Of a stretch of DNA of 45,696 nucleotides, positions 1 to 8,147 are shown piece after piece. The notes below the pieces were generated by a model. It saw only the letters and a list, made by a program, of their open reading frames with translations. It searched no databases and had not been told where the DNA came from. Both the position numbers and the translations under genes were made by a program. The stretch's first letter is position 1. Each line of letters begins with the position of its first letter. The stretch covers positions 1 through 45,696 of the forward strand of contig CAZPJD010000241.1 in the NCBI GenBank assembly GCA_964586775.1, read 5' to 3'. The DNA is from JADLEX01 sp964586775 (GTDB lineage Bacteria > Lernaellota > Lernaellaia > JACKCT01).

Positions 1-2027
1 GGCGTGCGCAGGTCGTGGGATACGGATGCCAACAATGCGCTTTGCAGACGCTCGGACTCGATCTGCATGCGGGTGTCGTGCGTCTCTTTGAGGAGCCGCT
101 TCTGCTCCAGCGCCCCCGCCGCGATGCGCGCGAGCGCGTCGAGCAGCAGCATCCGCTCGCCGTCGCGCGCGAAGGCGGCGTCGGGCACGCGCAGGGCCAG
201 CGCGCCGACGCACCCCGACGCGCCGTTCATCGGTACGAACAGCACGTCGGACGACGGGAAGGTGTCGGTGCCAAGCCCCGCGACCTCGCCGTGGTCGAGC
301 ACCCAGCGCGCGGGGTCCGTCGGCCACTCGGGCGACGTGTCGGTCCCGGCCTCGACGATCGGCTCGGCGTTCGGGCCGCGCACCACGACAGCCGTCTCAC
401 AGCCCACGATCGCTGCGACCGCGCGACGGATCGCCTCGGTCAATTCGTCGTTCGCCCGCGTGGCGGCGAGTTCCCGCGTAAATTCGTGGAGTGACCGCGC
501 GCGACGCTCGTGTCGCTTGGCACTCTCGGCTTGACGCTTCACCTGCAGAGCGAGATTCGCGATGACGTTGCCGACGATCAGGATGACCGCGAAGGTGAAG
601 ACGTAACGCACGTCGTGAACCGTCAGATGGAAGCGGGGCGGAATGAAAAACACGTCGTAGCACAGGACGCCGATCACGGACGCGGCGAACGCCGGGCCGC
701 GCCCCCACGCGAGCGCCACGACGACCGTGCCCAGCACGTACAGCATCGCGGTCGAGGTTTCGTGGAAGTACTTCGCGACAGGTACCCCCACAACCGTGCA
801 GGCGGCCATGACGGCGAGCGCGGCGAGATACGGGGAGATTGAGACGCCGTGCGAAGCCGGTCGCGCACGCATCCGCACGATCTCTTCCACCGTGCCGCGA
901 ACGACGTGCACGTCGATGCCTTCGTCGTTCTGGATGAGGTCGTCGACGAAGGACCCCGTCAGCCGGTCGCGCAGGCTACGCCGCCCCGGCTTGCCGACGA
1001 TGATGCGGCTCGCGCGCCGCTCGACCGCGTAGCGAATGATCTCGGCGACCGCGTTGTCGCCCGTCAGCGTCACGGCCCGCGCGCCGAGCTGTTCGGCGAG
1101 GCGCAGCGTCTGGAACACGCGTTCGCGGTCCTCTCCTGCCAGCGGCGCCGCGCCGGGGACTTCGACGTAGACGACGTCCCACTCCGCGTGCAGCCGGTTC
1201 GCCTGGCGCCGCGCGGCACGCACGACGCGTTGCGCGAAGGGGCTCGGACTCACGGCGACGACGAAGCGATCCGCCGCCGCGACGGGCCGCGCCGCGCCCT
1301 GCGTGCGTCGGTACTGCTCCATCTGCGTTTCGACGCGATCGGCCATGCGGCGCAGGGCGAGTTCGCGCAGGGCGATGAGGTTGCCCTTGGCGAAAAACGC
1401 ATCCATCGCGCGCGACGCCTGCGTGGGGACATAGACCTTTCCGTCGCGCAGGCGTTGGAGCAGGTCGTCGGACGTGAGATCGACGAGCTCGACGTCGGCG
1501 GCGTTGTCGAAAATGGCGTCGGGCACGGTCTCGCGCACGACGACCCCCGTGATTTTGGCAACGAGGTCGTTGACGCTTTCGAGGTGTTGCACGTTGACGG
1601 TGGTGAGCACGTCGATCCCGGCGCGCAGCAGTTCTTCGACGTCCTGCCAGCGCTTGGCGTGCCAACTGTCGGGTGTGTTCGTGTGCGCGAGTTCGTCCAC
1701 GACGATCGTCTTCGGCCGGCGGCCCAGCGCGGCGAGCAGGTCGAACTCGCGCAGGGTAATCCCACGGTAGATCGTCTCGCGGCGCGGCAGAACTTCGAGC
1801 CCGTCGAGAAGCGCCTCGGTTTCGGCGCGGCCGTGCGTCTCGACCACGCCGACGACGATGTCCACGCCCTGATCACGCAGTCGTCGCGCGGTTTCGAGCA
1901 TCGCGTAGGTCTTGCCCACGCCGGGGGACGCGCCGAAAAAGACCTTGAGCCTTCCGCGGCCTTCGCTCGCGGCCTCGTCGCTCGCGGCCTTCAGCAGCGA
2001 TTCGGGATCCGGACGCCGATCGTTCAC
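1..2027 (-). CDS. kdpD: KdpD osmosensitive K+ sensor histidine kinase, N-terminal part (runs off left edge)
   Basis: Sensor kinase that controls kdp expression through KdpE. Reading from a GTG at 2027, the frame is open to the window edge. The N-terminal KdpD domain has a Walker A motif GASPGVGKT at about residues 32-40. A USP-like domain follows, then a DUF4118 membrane region (for example residues reading YVFTFAVILIVGNVIANLAL near position 600-540) and a GAF-like stretch. The visible part stops at SHDLRT, inside the HisKA H-box, so the phospho-acceptor His is present but the catalytic domain is outside the window. The kdpC stop codon TAG (2042-2040) lies in the same frame, which fixes the start inside 2039 and makes GTG 2027 the first possible start. 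It follows kdpC by 12 bases and is clearly co-transcribed. kdpE would be expected beyond the left edge. Confidence 0.93.
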   Translation of the reverse strand, partial: MNDRRPDPESLLKAASDEAASEGRGRLKVFFGASPGVGKTYAMLETARRLRDQGVDIVVGVVETHGRAETEALLDGLEVLPRRETIYRGITLREFDLLAALGRRPKTIVVDELAHTNTPDSWHAKRWQDVEELLRAGIDVLTTVNVQHLESVNDLVAKITGVVVRETVPDAIFDNAADVELVDLTSDDLLQRLRDGKVYVPTQASRAMDAFFAKGNLIALRELALRRMADRVETQMEQYRRTQGAARPVAAADRFVVAVSPSPFAQRVVRAARRQANRLHAEWDVVYVEVPGAAPLAGEDRERVFQTLRLAEQLGARAVTLTGDNAVAEIIRYAVERRASRIIVGKPGRRSLRDRLTGSFVDDLIQNDEGIDVHVVRGTVEEIVRMRARPASHGVSISPYLAALAVMAACTVVGVPVAKYFHETSTAMLYVLGTVVVALAWGRGPAFAASVIGVLCYDVFFIPPRFHLTVHDVRYVFTFAVILIVGNVIANLALQVKRQAESAKRHERRARSLHEFTRELAATRANDELTEAIRRAVAAIVGCETAVVVRGPNAEPIVEAGTDTSPEWPTDPARWVLDHGEVAGLGTDTFPSSDVLFVPMNGASGCVGALALRVPDAAFARDGERMLLLDALARIAAGALEQKRLLKETHDTRMQIESERLQSALLASVSHDLRT

Positions 2028-2039
2028 GTCGAATCCGAT

Positions 2040-2615
2040 CTAGTGCGCCATCTCGTCCAGCGCGAGATTCACGCACAACACGTTGACTCGGGGCATTCCC
2101 AGAATGCCAAACTGTCGGCCCTTTGCACAGCCGTCGATCGCGACACGCACCTGCGATTCGCCGACCCCCCTCGCCGCGGCGATGCGACGCACCTGAAACC
2201 GCGCGGCCGCGGGTGAGATGTCGGGGTCGAGCCCGGAGCCCGACGCGGTGACGAGGTCGGTCGGAATCGGCGAGGCGTTCCCCGAATCCGCCTTTCGCAG
2301 GTTGTCTACGCGCGCCTTGACCGCGTCGGACAGCGCCGGATTCAGCGGGCCGAGGTTCGAGCCGGACGACGCGGCGGCGTTGTAGGGGATCGGCCCGGTG
2401 GCCGACGGACGGCCCCACAGGTATGTGGGATCGTCGAAGGACTGGCCGACGAGTTCGGAACCCACGGGGCGCTCCACAGGGCCGATCAGGCTGCCGTTCG
2501 CTCGGTGGGGGAACGCGAGCGTCGCGACGCCCGTGACCGCGAGCGGGTAGCAGGCGCCCGTGAGCCCCGTGAGCGCGACAAAGATCAACACGGCGGGTTT
2601 CCAGGTGGCGTTCAT
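2040..2615 (-). CDS. kdpC: Potassium-transporting ATPase subunit KdpC
   Basis: Single-span accessory subunit of the KdpFABC K+ pump, thought to stabilise the complex and raise ATP affinity. The 191-residue product has the usual family length. One N-terminal membrane segment (about residues 7-30) is followed by the family hallmarks SGSNLGPLNPAL (about 84-95) and DLVTASGSGLDPDISPAAA (about 120-138). The start ATG 2615 has a GGGAGA ribosome site just upstream. It lies 10 bases after kdpB and 12 bases before the kdpD start. Nothing appears truncated or altered. Confidence 0.96.
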   Translation of the reverse strand: MNATWKPAVLIFVALTGLTGACYPLAVTGVATLAFPHRANGSLIGPVERPVGSELVGQSFDDPTYLWGRPSATGPIPYNAAASSGSNLGPLNPALSDAVKARVDNLRKADSGNASPIPTDLVTASGSGLDPDISPAAARFQVRRIAAARGVGESQVRVAIDGCAKGRQFGILGMPRVNVLCVNLALDEMAH

Positions 2616-2625
2616 GCGCGTCTCC

Positions 2626-4695
2626 CTAAGCCAGATGGGCGGCGACGAGAATCATGTCGATGAGCTTGATGCCGACGAAGGGGGCGACGAGGCCGCCCAC
2701 GCCGTACACGAGCAGGTGATGCGCGAGCAGCTTGGCCGCGCCGATCGGGCGATACTTCACGCCGCGCAGCGCCAGCGGCACGAGCGCGATGATGATGAGC
2801 GCGTTGAAGATGACCGCCGAGAGCACCGCGCTCCGCGGCGTGGCGAGGTGCATGATGTTGAGCGCGCCGAGCGCCGGGTAGGTGGACGCAAAAGCGGCCG
2901 GGATGATGGCGAAGTACTTGGCCACGTCGTTCGCCAGGCTGAACGTGGTGAGCGCGCCGCGCGTGATGAGCATCTGCTTGCCGATGCGCACGATGTCGAG
3001 CAGCTTGGTCGGGTTCGAGTCGAGATCCACCATGTTCCCGGCTTCCTTGGCGGCCTGCGTGCCGGTGTTCATAGCCACGGCCACGTCGGCCTGCGCCAGC
3101 GCCGGGGCGTCGTTGGTGCCGTCGCCGGTCATGGCCACCATGCGCCCGCCGGCCTGCATCTCGCGAATCAGGGCGAGCTTCTTCTCCGGCGTTGCCTGCG
3201 CGAGGTAGTCATCCACACCGGCCTCGGCGGCGATCGCCGCGGCGGTCAGCGGGTTGTCGCCGGTAATCATGATCGTCTTGATGCCGATCTCGCGCAGCTC
3301 GGCGAACCGCTCCTTGATGCCGCCTTTCACAATGTCCTTGAGCTGCACGCACCCAAGTACGGCTCTGTCCCGCGCGACGACGAGGGGCGTGCCGCCTTCG
3401 CGCGCAATGCGCGCGACCGCGTCGTCCACGGCCGTCGGAAACGCGCCGCCGAGCAGCTCGACGTGCGCGCGGACCGCGTCCGACGAACCTTTGCGGATTT
3501 GCATGCCGTCGAGATCGACGCCGCTCATCCGCGTCTGCGCGGTGAATGGCACGAAGTGCGCACCCATGGAGCGCAGGTCGCGCTCGCGCAATTGGTGGCG
3601 CTCCTTGGCGAGCACGACGATGCTGCGTCCCTCGGGGGTCTCGTCGGCGAGCGACGCGAACTGCGCCGCGTCGGCCAGCTCGCGCTCGTCCACACCGGGC
3701 GCGGGGATGAAGGCCGACGCCTGGCGGTTGCCGAGCGTGATCGTGCCGGTCTTGTCGAGCAGCAGCACGTCCACGTCGCCCGCAGCCTCGACCGCGCGGC
3801 CCGACATGGCCATGACGTTTGCACGCAGCAGCCGGTCGATGCCCGCGATGCCGATGGCCGAGAGCAAGCCGCCGATCGTGGTGGGGATCAGGCACACGAG
3901 CAGCGCCACGAGCACCGTGATGCCGACGACCTGGCCCGAGCCCGCGCCCGCCACGGCGTAAGCCGAATACGTCCGCAGCGTGATCGTGGCGAACAAAAAG
4001 ATGAGCGTGAGCCCAGCCAGCAGGATCGTGAGCGCGATCTCGTTGGGCGTCTTTTGCCGCTTCGCGCCCTCGACCATGCCGATCATGTGGTCGAGAAAGC
4101 TCTCGCCGGGGTTCGTCGTGACGCGCACGACGATCCAGTCGGACAGTACGCGGGTGCCGCCGGTGACGGCGCTGCGGTCGCCGCCGCTCTCGCGGATCAC
4201 GGGGGCGCTCTCCCCGGTGATGGCGCTCTCGTCCACCGAGGCCACGCCCTCGATCACATCGCCGTCCGCGGGAATGACATCACCCGCTTCGACGAGCACG
4301 ACATCACCCTTGCGCAGCGACGCGCCGGTCACGACATCGTGCGCCGATTTGCGATCGGACCCGCGCAGCTTTTTCGCCGACACGTCGCGGCGGGACTCGC
4401 GTAGCGAATCGGCCTGCGCCTTGCCGCGGCTTTCGGCGAGCGCCTCGGCGAAGTTTGCGAAGAGCAGCGTAAACCACAACCAGATCGTGATGTGCGCGAT
4501 GAATCCGGCCGACGCCTCACCGCGGCCCGCCAGCGCTTGCGCCAGCAGGATCGTGGTCACCACCGCGCCGACCTCGACCACGAACATGACCGGGTTCTTC
4601 GCCATCCGGCGCGGGTCGAGTTTTTTCAGCGAGTCGATGGCGGCGCCGGCGATCATCGCCCGGCTGAGTGTCAATGCGTGTCGTTCCTGAGACAT
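2626..4695 (-). CDS. kdpB: Potassium-transporting P-type ATPase subunit KdpB
   Basis: Catalytic P-type ATPase subunit that hydrolyses ATP to drive K+ import by KdpA. The product has 689 residues, normal for KdpB. It has the actuator-loop motif TGES at residues 160-163, the phosphorylated Asp314 in DKTGTIT, the nucleotide-binding region, the hinge motif TGDGTNDAPALAQADVAVAM, and C-terminal membrane helices. The Ser of TGES corresponds to the serine known in E. coli as an inhibitory phosphorylation site; that link is from family knowledge. The gene sits between kdpA and kdpC with short gaps and intact motifs, so it should be functional. Confidence 0.97.
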   Translation of the reverse strand: MSQERHALTLSRAMIAGAAIDSLKKLDPRRMAKNPVMFVVEVGAVVTTILLAQALAGRGEASAGFIAHITIWLWFTLLFANFAEALAESRGKAQADSLRESRRDVSAKKLRGSDRKSAHDVVTGASLRKGDVVLVEAGDVIPADGDVIEGVASVDESAITGESAPVIRESGGDRSAVTGGTRVLSDWIVVRVTTNPGESFLDHMIGMVEGAKRQKTPNEIALTILLAGLTLIFLFATITLRTYSAYAVAGAGSGQVVGITVLVALLVCLIPTTIGGLLSAIGIAGIDRLLRANVMAMSGRAVEAAGDVDVLLLDKTGTITLGNRQASAFIPAPGVDERELADAAQFASLADETPEGRSIVVLAKERHQLRERDLRSMGAHFVPFTAQTRMSGVDLDGMQIRKGSSDAVRAHVELLGGAFPTAVDDAVARIAREGGTPLVVARDRAVLGCVQLKDIVKGGIKERFAELREIGIKTIMITGDNPLTAAAIAAEAGVDDYLAQATPEKKLALIREMQAGGRMVAMTGDGTNDAPALAQADVAVAMNTGTQAAKEAGNMVDLDSNPTKLLDIVRIGKQMLITRGALTTFSLANDVAKYFAIIPAAFASTYPALGALNIMHLATPRSAVLSAVIFNALIIIALVPLALRGVKYRPIGAAKLLAHHLLVYGVGGLVAPFVGIKLIDMILVAAHLA

Positions 4696-4726
4696 TCGAT
4701 ATTCCTCGAATCCGATGAACGGTCGA

Positions 4727-6451
4727 TTACGGGTGGAAGAGCGTCAGATGCTCGACGATCGGCCCGAGCGCGAGCGCCGGGATGAACGTGAGCGCGCCGA
4801 CCAGCATGACGGTCGCGACCAGCAGCGCCGCGAACAGCGGCGTGTGCGTAGGCAGGGTGCCGGCGCTTTCGGGCACGATGTTCTTTTTTGCGAGCGATCC
4901 GGCGGCCGCGAGCACCGGGACCATGATGAGGAACCGGCCGATCAGCATCGTGACGCCGAGGGCGTAGTTGTAAAAGGGCTGATTCGTCGAGAGCCCCGCG
5001 AACGCGCTGCCGTTGTTGCCCGCCGCGGACGAGAACGCGTAAAGGATCTCCGAGAACCCGTGCGCGCCGGGGTTCGCCACGGCGCCCGCGGCCTTGGGGA
5101 TCATTACCGCCGCGGCCGTTCCCGCCAGGATCAGCACGACGGGGATGAGGATGACGACCGAGGCCATCTTCATCTCGAACGCCTCGATCTTTTTGCCGAG
5201 ATACTCCGGCGTGCGACCGATCATGAGCCCCGCCACGAAGACCGCGACGAACACGAACATGACGAGGCCGTAGAGGCCGCTGCCGACGCCGCCGAAGATG
5301 ACCTCGCCGAGCTGGATCATGAAAAGCGGCACGAGGCCGCCGAGCGGCATGAAGGAATCGTGCATCGCGTTCACCGAGCCGTTCGACGCGGCGGTGGTCG
5401 CGGTTGCCCACAGGGCCGAGTTGGCGATCCCGAAGCGCGCCTCTTTGCCCTCCATGTTGCCGGACGCGCCGTCCATCCCGAGCGCCACGAGCCGCGGATT
5501 GGCGACGGACTCCGCCCACAGCGCCGCGCCCAGCGCCGCGAGAAAGACGATCATCATCGCCGCGTAGAGCACCCAGCCCTGCCGGGGGTTTCGCGCCATT
5601 CGGCCGAAAGTGGACGTGAGCGCGGCGGGAATCAGCAGGATCGCCAGCATCTCGAGGAAGTTGGAGAACGGCGTCGGGTTCTCCAATGGGTGCGCCGAGT
5701 TGACGTTGTAGAATCCGCCCCCGTTGGTGCCGAGTTGTTTGATCGCGATCTGCGACGCGACGGGGCCGATGCTGATCGTCTGATCGGCGACAATCGTGCC
5801 ATCGGCACCCGCGATGGGCCGCGTCAATGCGACGTGGATGTCCTGATGGAAGGTCTGTGGGACGCCCTGCGCGACGAGCAGCAGCGCGAGCACGAGCGAG
5901 AGCGGCGCGAGCACGTAGAGCGTTCCGCGGACGAGATCGCGCCAGAAATTGCCGATCGTCTTCGCACTCCGGCGCGTCAGGCCGCGAATCAACGCGACGA
6001 GCACCGCCATGCCCGCCGCGGCCGAGACGAAGTTCTGCGTGCCGAGGCCGAGCATCTGCGTGAGATGGCTCATCGTCGTCTCGCCGCCATAGGCCTGCCA
6101 GTTGGTGTTCGTCGCAAAACTCGACGCCGTGTTGAACGCCAGATCGCGCGGCAGACCCGCGAAGCCCTGCGGATTGAGCGGGAGAACGCCTTGCAGGCGC
6201 TGCAGCGCGTAGAGCGCGACAAAGCCGACGAGACTGAAGGCGAGCAGCGATGTCGTGTACGCCTTCCAGTCCATCTCGTCGTCACCGACGCCGCACACGC
6301 GATAGACAAAGCGCTCGATGGGGCCGATCACGCGCGTCAGGAAAACGGGCTCGCCCTCGTACACGCGCGCCATGTACGTCCCGAGGGGCTTCACCAGCGC
6401 CGTCAGGACGGCGAGATACAAACAGATCTGAAGCAGCTCGAACCCGCTCAT
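4727..6451 (-). CDS. kdpA: Potassium-transporting ATPase subunit KdpA
   Basis: K+-selective channel-like subunit of the Kdp pump, in the inner membrane. The product has 574 residues with about ten hydrophobic segments. Pore-loop motifs of the family are visible: SSFATNTNWQAYGGE, NGGGFYNVNSAHPLENPTPF and AAGNNGSAFAGLSTN, each with the expected Gly-rich filter region. The start ATG 6451 overlaps the kdpF stop codon by four bases (ATGA), which implies translational coupling. The next gene is kdpB, 31 bases downstream. Confidence 0.97.
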   Translation of the reverse strand: MSGFELLQICLYLAVLTALVKPLGTYMARVYEGEPVFLTRVIGPIERFVYRVCGVGDDEMDWKAYTTSLLAFSLVGFVALYALQRLQGVLPLNPQGFAGLPRDLAFNTASSFATNTNWQAYGGETTMSHLTQMLGLGTQNFVSAAAGMAVLVALIRGLTRRSAKTIGNFWRDLVRGTLYVLAPLSLVLALLLVAQGVPQTFHQDIHVALTRPIAGADGTIVADQTISIGPVASQIAIKQLGTNGGGFYNVNSAHPLENPTPFSNFLEMLAILLIPAALTSTFGRMARNPRQGWVLYAAMMIVFLAALGAALWAESVANPRLVALGMDGASGNMEGKEARFGIANSALWATATTAASNGSVNAMHDSFMPLGGLVPLFMIQLGEVIFGGVGSGLYGLVMFVFVAVFVAGLMIGRTPEYLGKKIEAFEMKMASVVILIPVVLILAGTAAAVMIPKAAGAVANPGAHGFSEILYAFSSAAGNNGSAFAGLSTNQPFYNYALGVTMLIGRFLIMVPVLAAAGSLAKKNIVPESAGTLPTHTPLFAALLVATVMLVGALTFIPALALGPIVEHLTLFHP

Positions 6452-6531
6452 GAGAACATCTCCGGCCGGAGCAGCGCGATCGTGAGATAGACCGCGAGGC
6501 CCAGCGAAACGATCAGACCGAGGACTTCCAT
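6448..6531 (-). CDS. kdpF: KdpF small membrane subunit (27 aa)
   Basis: Very short single-span peptide of the KdpFABC complex, believed to stabilise the assembly. The product begins MEVLGLIVSLGLAVYLT and ends LLRPEMFS, a typical KdpF pattern of one hydrophobic helix followed by a short Arg-Pro-Glu tail. An AGGAGG ribosome site lies in the spacer after the preceding small ORF. Its TGA overlaps the ATG of kdpA. Position directly before kdpA and the sequence pattern make the call secure despite the size. Confidence 0.9.
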   Translation of the reverse strand: MEVLGLIVSLGLAVYLTIALLRPEMFS

Positions 6532-6545
6532 TTCGTCATTTCCTC

Positions 6546-6626
6546 CTACCGGCGGTCTGCGAGACCGACGAGAAACCAGAACGCGACGAAGACGCCCGAC
6601 AATGCCGCAATAGCCCAGAACGCCAT
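6546..6626 (-). CDS. 26-aa single-span membrane peptide upstream of kdpF, function unknown
   Basis: An ATG preceded by GGGAGG opens a 26-codon frame that reads MAFWAIAALSGVFVAFWFLV and ends GLADRR before TAG. It forms one hydrophobic helix with a charged C-terminal end, the topology of a membrane micropeptide. Its stop is 14 bases before the kdpF start and its stop codon abuts the kdpF ribosome site, so the two are probably translated in sequence. Short membrane ORFs in this position occur upstream of kdpF in other genomes, but I know of no established function. It could be a pump-associated subunit or a leader peptide. Confidence 0.6.
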   Translation of the reverse strand: MAFWAIAALSGVFVAFWFLVGLADRR

Positions 6627-6762
6627 GGGATCCTCCCGGATGAGATCCGACCGTGGTTCTAGCGCCGGGAATGTAAAATCGGGGTCAAAGTGCGGTGGCG
6701 GGGTATCAAAGGTTCATAAAGAACGAGCGTGGATTTCCAAATGGGATTCCTTCCCGTTCCAC
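6627..6762. promoter_or_regulatory. Leader region upstream of the kdp operon
   Basis: This gap must hold the promoter for the minus-strand kdp operon. On the minus strand, TTGATA-like and TTGACC-like hexamers are seen (around 6701-6707 and 6684-6690), but neither is followed by a convincing -10 at standard spacing. A KdpE site is plausible and I could not define one. Confidence 0.3.
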
Positions 6763-6794
6763 AAAAAATCCCGCCGGGGCGGCCCGGCGGGATT
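6763..6794 (-). terminator. Rho-independent terminator of the gspE-gspF unit
   Basis: A perfect 12-bp stem AATCCCGCCGGG / CCCGGCGGGATT with a 4-base loop spans 6767-6794. On the minus strand it is followed by a run of T (A-run at 6763-6768 on the plus strand). It lies 24 bases past the stop of the GspF-like gene and insulates it from kdp. Confidence 0.9.
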
Positions 6795-6817
6795 CGTCTT
6801 GCGGATTTAAGACGTCG

Positions 6818-8110
6818 TCAGGGCACGATGACCTTGACCATATCGACGTAGGGCCAGAACACCGACAACGCGATGAAACCGATGATGAGTCCGAGGCCCA
6901 AGATCAGGATCGGCTCGAGCAGCGTGCCGATGATCGCCGTCTCGTGATCGACCTCTTTTTGATAGATCTCTGCGATCTGATCGAGCACGTCGGGCATGGT
7001 TCCGGCGTCCTCGCCGACCGCGATCAGGTCGTGCACCATCGGCGGGAAGACCGCGTGCCGCGCGAACGACTCCTGCAACGTGCGGCCGCGCTCGACGTTG
7101 TCCTTGATGTCGGCAAAAGCCTCGTTGAAGAGCGTGTTGTCCATCGTGCGTTGGATAAGGTCGAGGGTGCGCAGCATCGGCAGGCCCGCGCGCATGAGGA
7201 TCGCCATCATCGACGAGAACTGCACGACGTACACGTTTGTCAGGATGCGCCCGAAGATCGGGGTGACGAGGCGGATGCGGTCGAGCCACGGCTTGACGCC
7301 GCCGCGCGCATTCGCGCGCCGGTAGATCAGGTAACCGAGCCCGGCGACAACCAGACCCATCAGCCAGAAATTGGTCAGCGCCTCGGAAAGACCGACGACG
7401 ACTTTCGTCGGCCAGGGCAGCGGGACCTTGGCGATGGCGAACTGCTTGGCGAAGATCGGGATGACGGTGGTGATGAGAATCAACACGACCGCGATCGCGA
7501 GAATCAGCAGAAAGAGCGGATAGGTGATGGAGCGCTGCACCGTGCGCAGCATCTCTTCTTCGCGGTCACGGTATTCGGACAGGTATTTCGTCACCTTCAC
7601 CAGCGAGCCACTCTCCTCGCCGGTGCGCATGACGTTGACGACCATCGTATTGAAGACCTGCGGGAACCGGCCGAGCGCGACCCACAGTTGCTCGCCGCGT
7701 TCCACGTCCTGCATCACGTGCGTCAGAACCTCGCGGAACTCCGACGACCGGGCGCGCGAGAGCAGGATCGACAGGCAGCGCGACAGCGGCACTCCCGACC
7801 CCAGCAGGATCGACATCTGGCGCAGGAACACGCTGGTCGTCTTGCCGTCCACCTTGCGCCGGACAAAGCGCGTCGGCCCGATGGGATCGTCCGCGGGCGC
7901 GGCCATCATCGGGCGCGGCGCGGGCTCGGTCTTCGCCTTGGGCGGCGGCACCGCCGACGACGCGTCTTCCTTCATTTTTTGCAGGATCGTTTCTTTAATC
8001 GACTCGCGAACCTGCTGCCCCGACGCCGAAGGGGCCGCGTCGGCGGGCGCCGTCGTGGCGGCACCGGTCTTGGCGGCGCCGGTTTTGCCCGGATCGTTCG
8101 CTCTCGCCAT
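6818..8110 (-). CDS. GspF/PilC-type inner-membrane assembly protein
   Basis: Polytopic platform protein of type II secretion or type IV pilus systems; it couples the cytoplasmic ATPase to pilin assembly. The product has 430 residues. The first ~80 residues are Ala/Pro/Lys-rich and low complexity. Two T2SSF domains follow (about 90-210 and 300-420), each with the helical pattern and the Gly-Glu-[EDS]-[SAT]-G motif (TGEESGSL and VGEDAGTMPDVL). Three membrane helices are seen, near 185-210, 235-255 and 395-425. It follows the GspE-like gene by 37 bases and precedes a strong terminator, so the unit has only two genes; no pilin, secretin or prepilin peptidase is adjacent. Confidence 0.9.
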   Translation of the reverse strand: MARANDPGKTGAAKTGAATTAPADAAPSASGQQVRESIKETILQKMKEDASSAVPPPKAKTEPAPRPMMAAPADDPIGPTRFVRRKVDGKTTSVFLRQMSILLGSGVPLSRCLSILLSRARSSEFREVLTHVMQDVERGEQLWVALGRFPQVFNTMVVNVMRTGEESGSLVKVTKYLSEYRDREEEMLRTVQRSITYPLFLLILAIAVVLILITTVIPIFAKQFAIAKVPLPWPTKVVVGLSEALTNFWLMGLVVAGLGYLIYRRANARGGVKPWLDRIRLVTPIFGRILTNVYVVQFSSMMAILMRAGLPMLRTLDLIQRTMDNTLFNEAFADIKDNVERGRTLQESFARHAVFPPMVHDLIAVGEDAGTMPDVLDQIAEIYQKEVDHETAIIGTLLEPILILGLGLIIGFIALSVFWPYVDMVKVIVP

Positions 8111-8147
8111 GCCCGATCTCCTCTCCTGAATGTGCGATACCGTTCGT

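Noticed and set aside
849..2216. Long plus-strand open frame opposite kdpD and kdpC
   Set aside because: It is rich in Arg, Asp and His in the way of antisense frames in GC-rich genes, and has no domain or ribosome site; kdpD and kdpC on the other strand are clear.
2560..4404. 614-codon plus-strand frame opposite kdpB
   Set aside because: Composition is typical of an antisense shadow, and kdpB has all P-type ATPase motifs.
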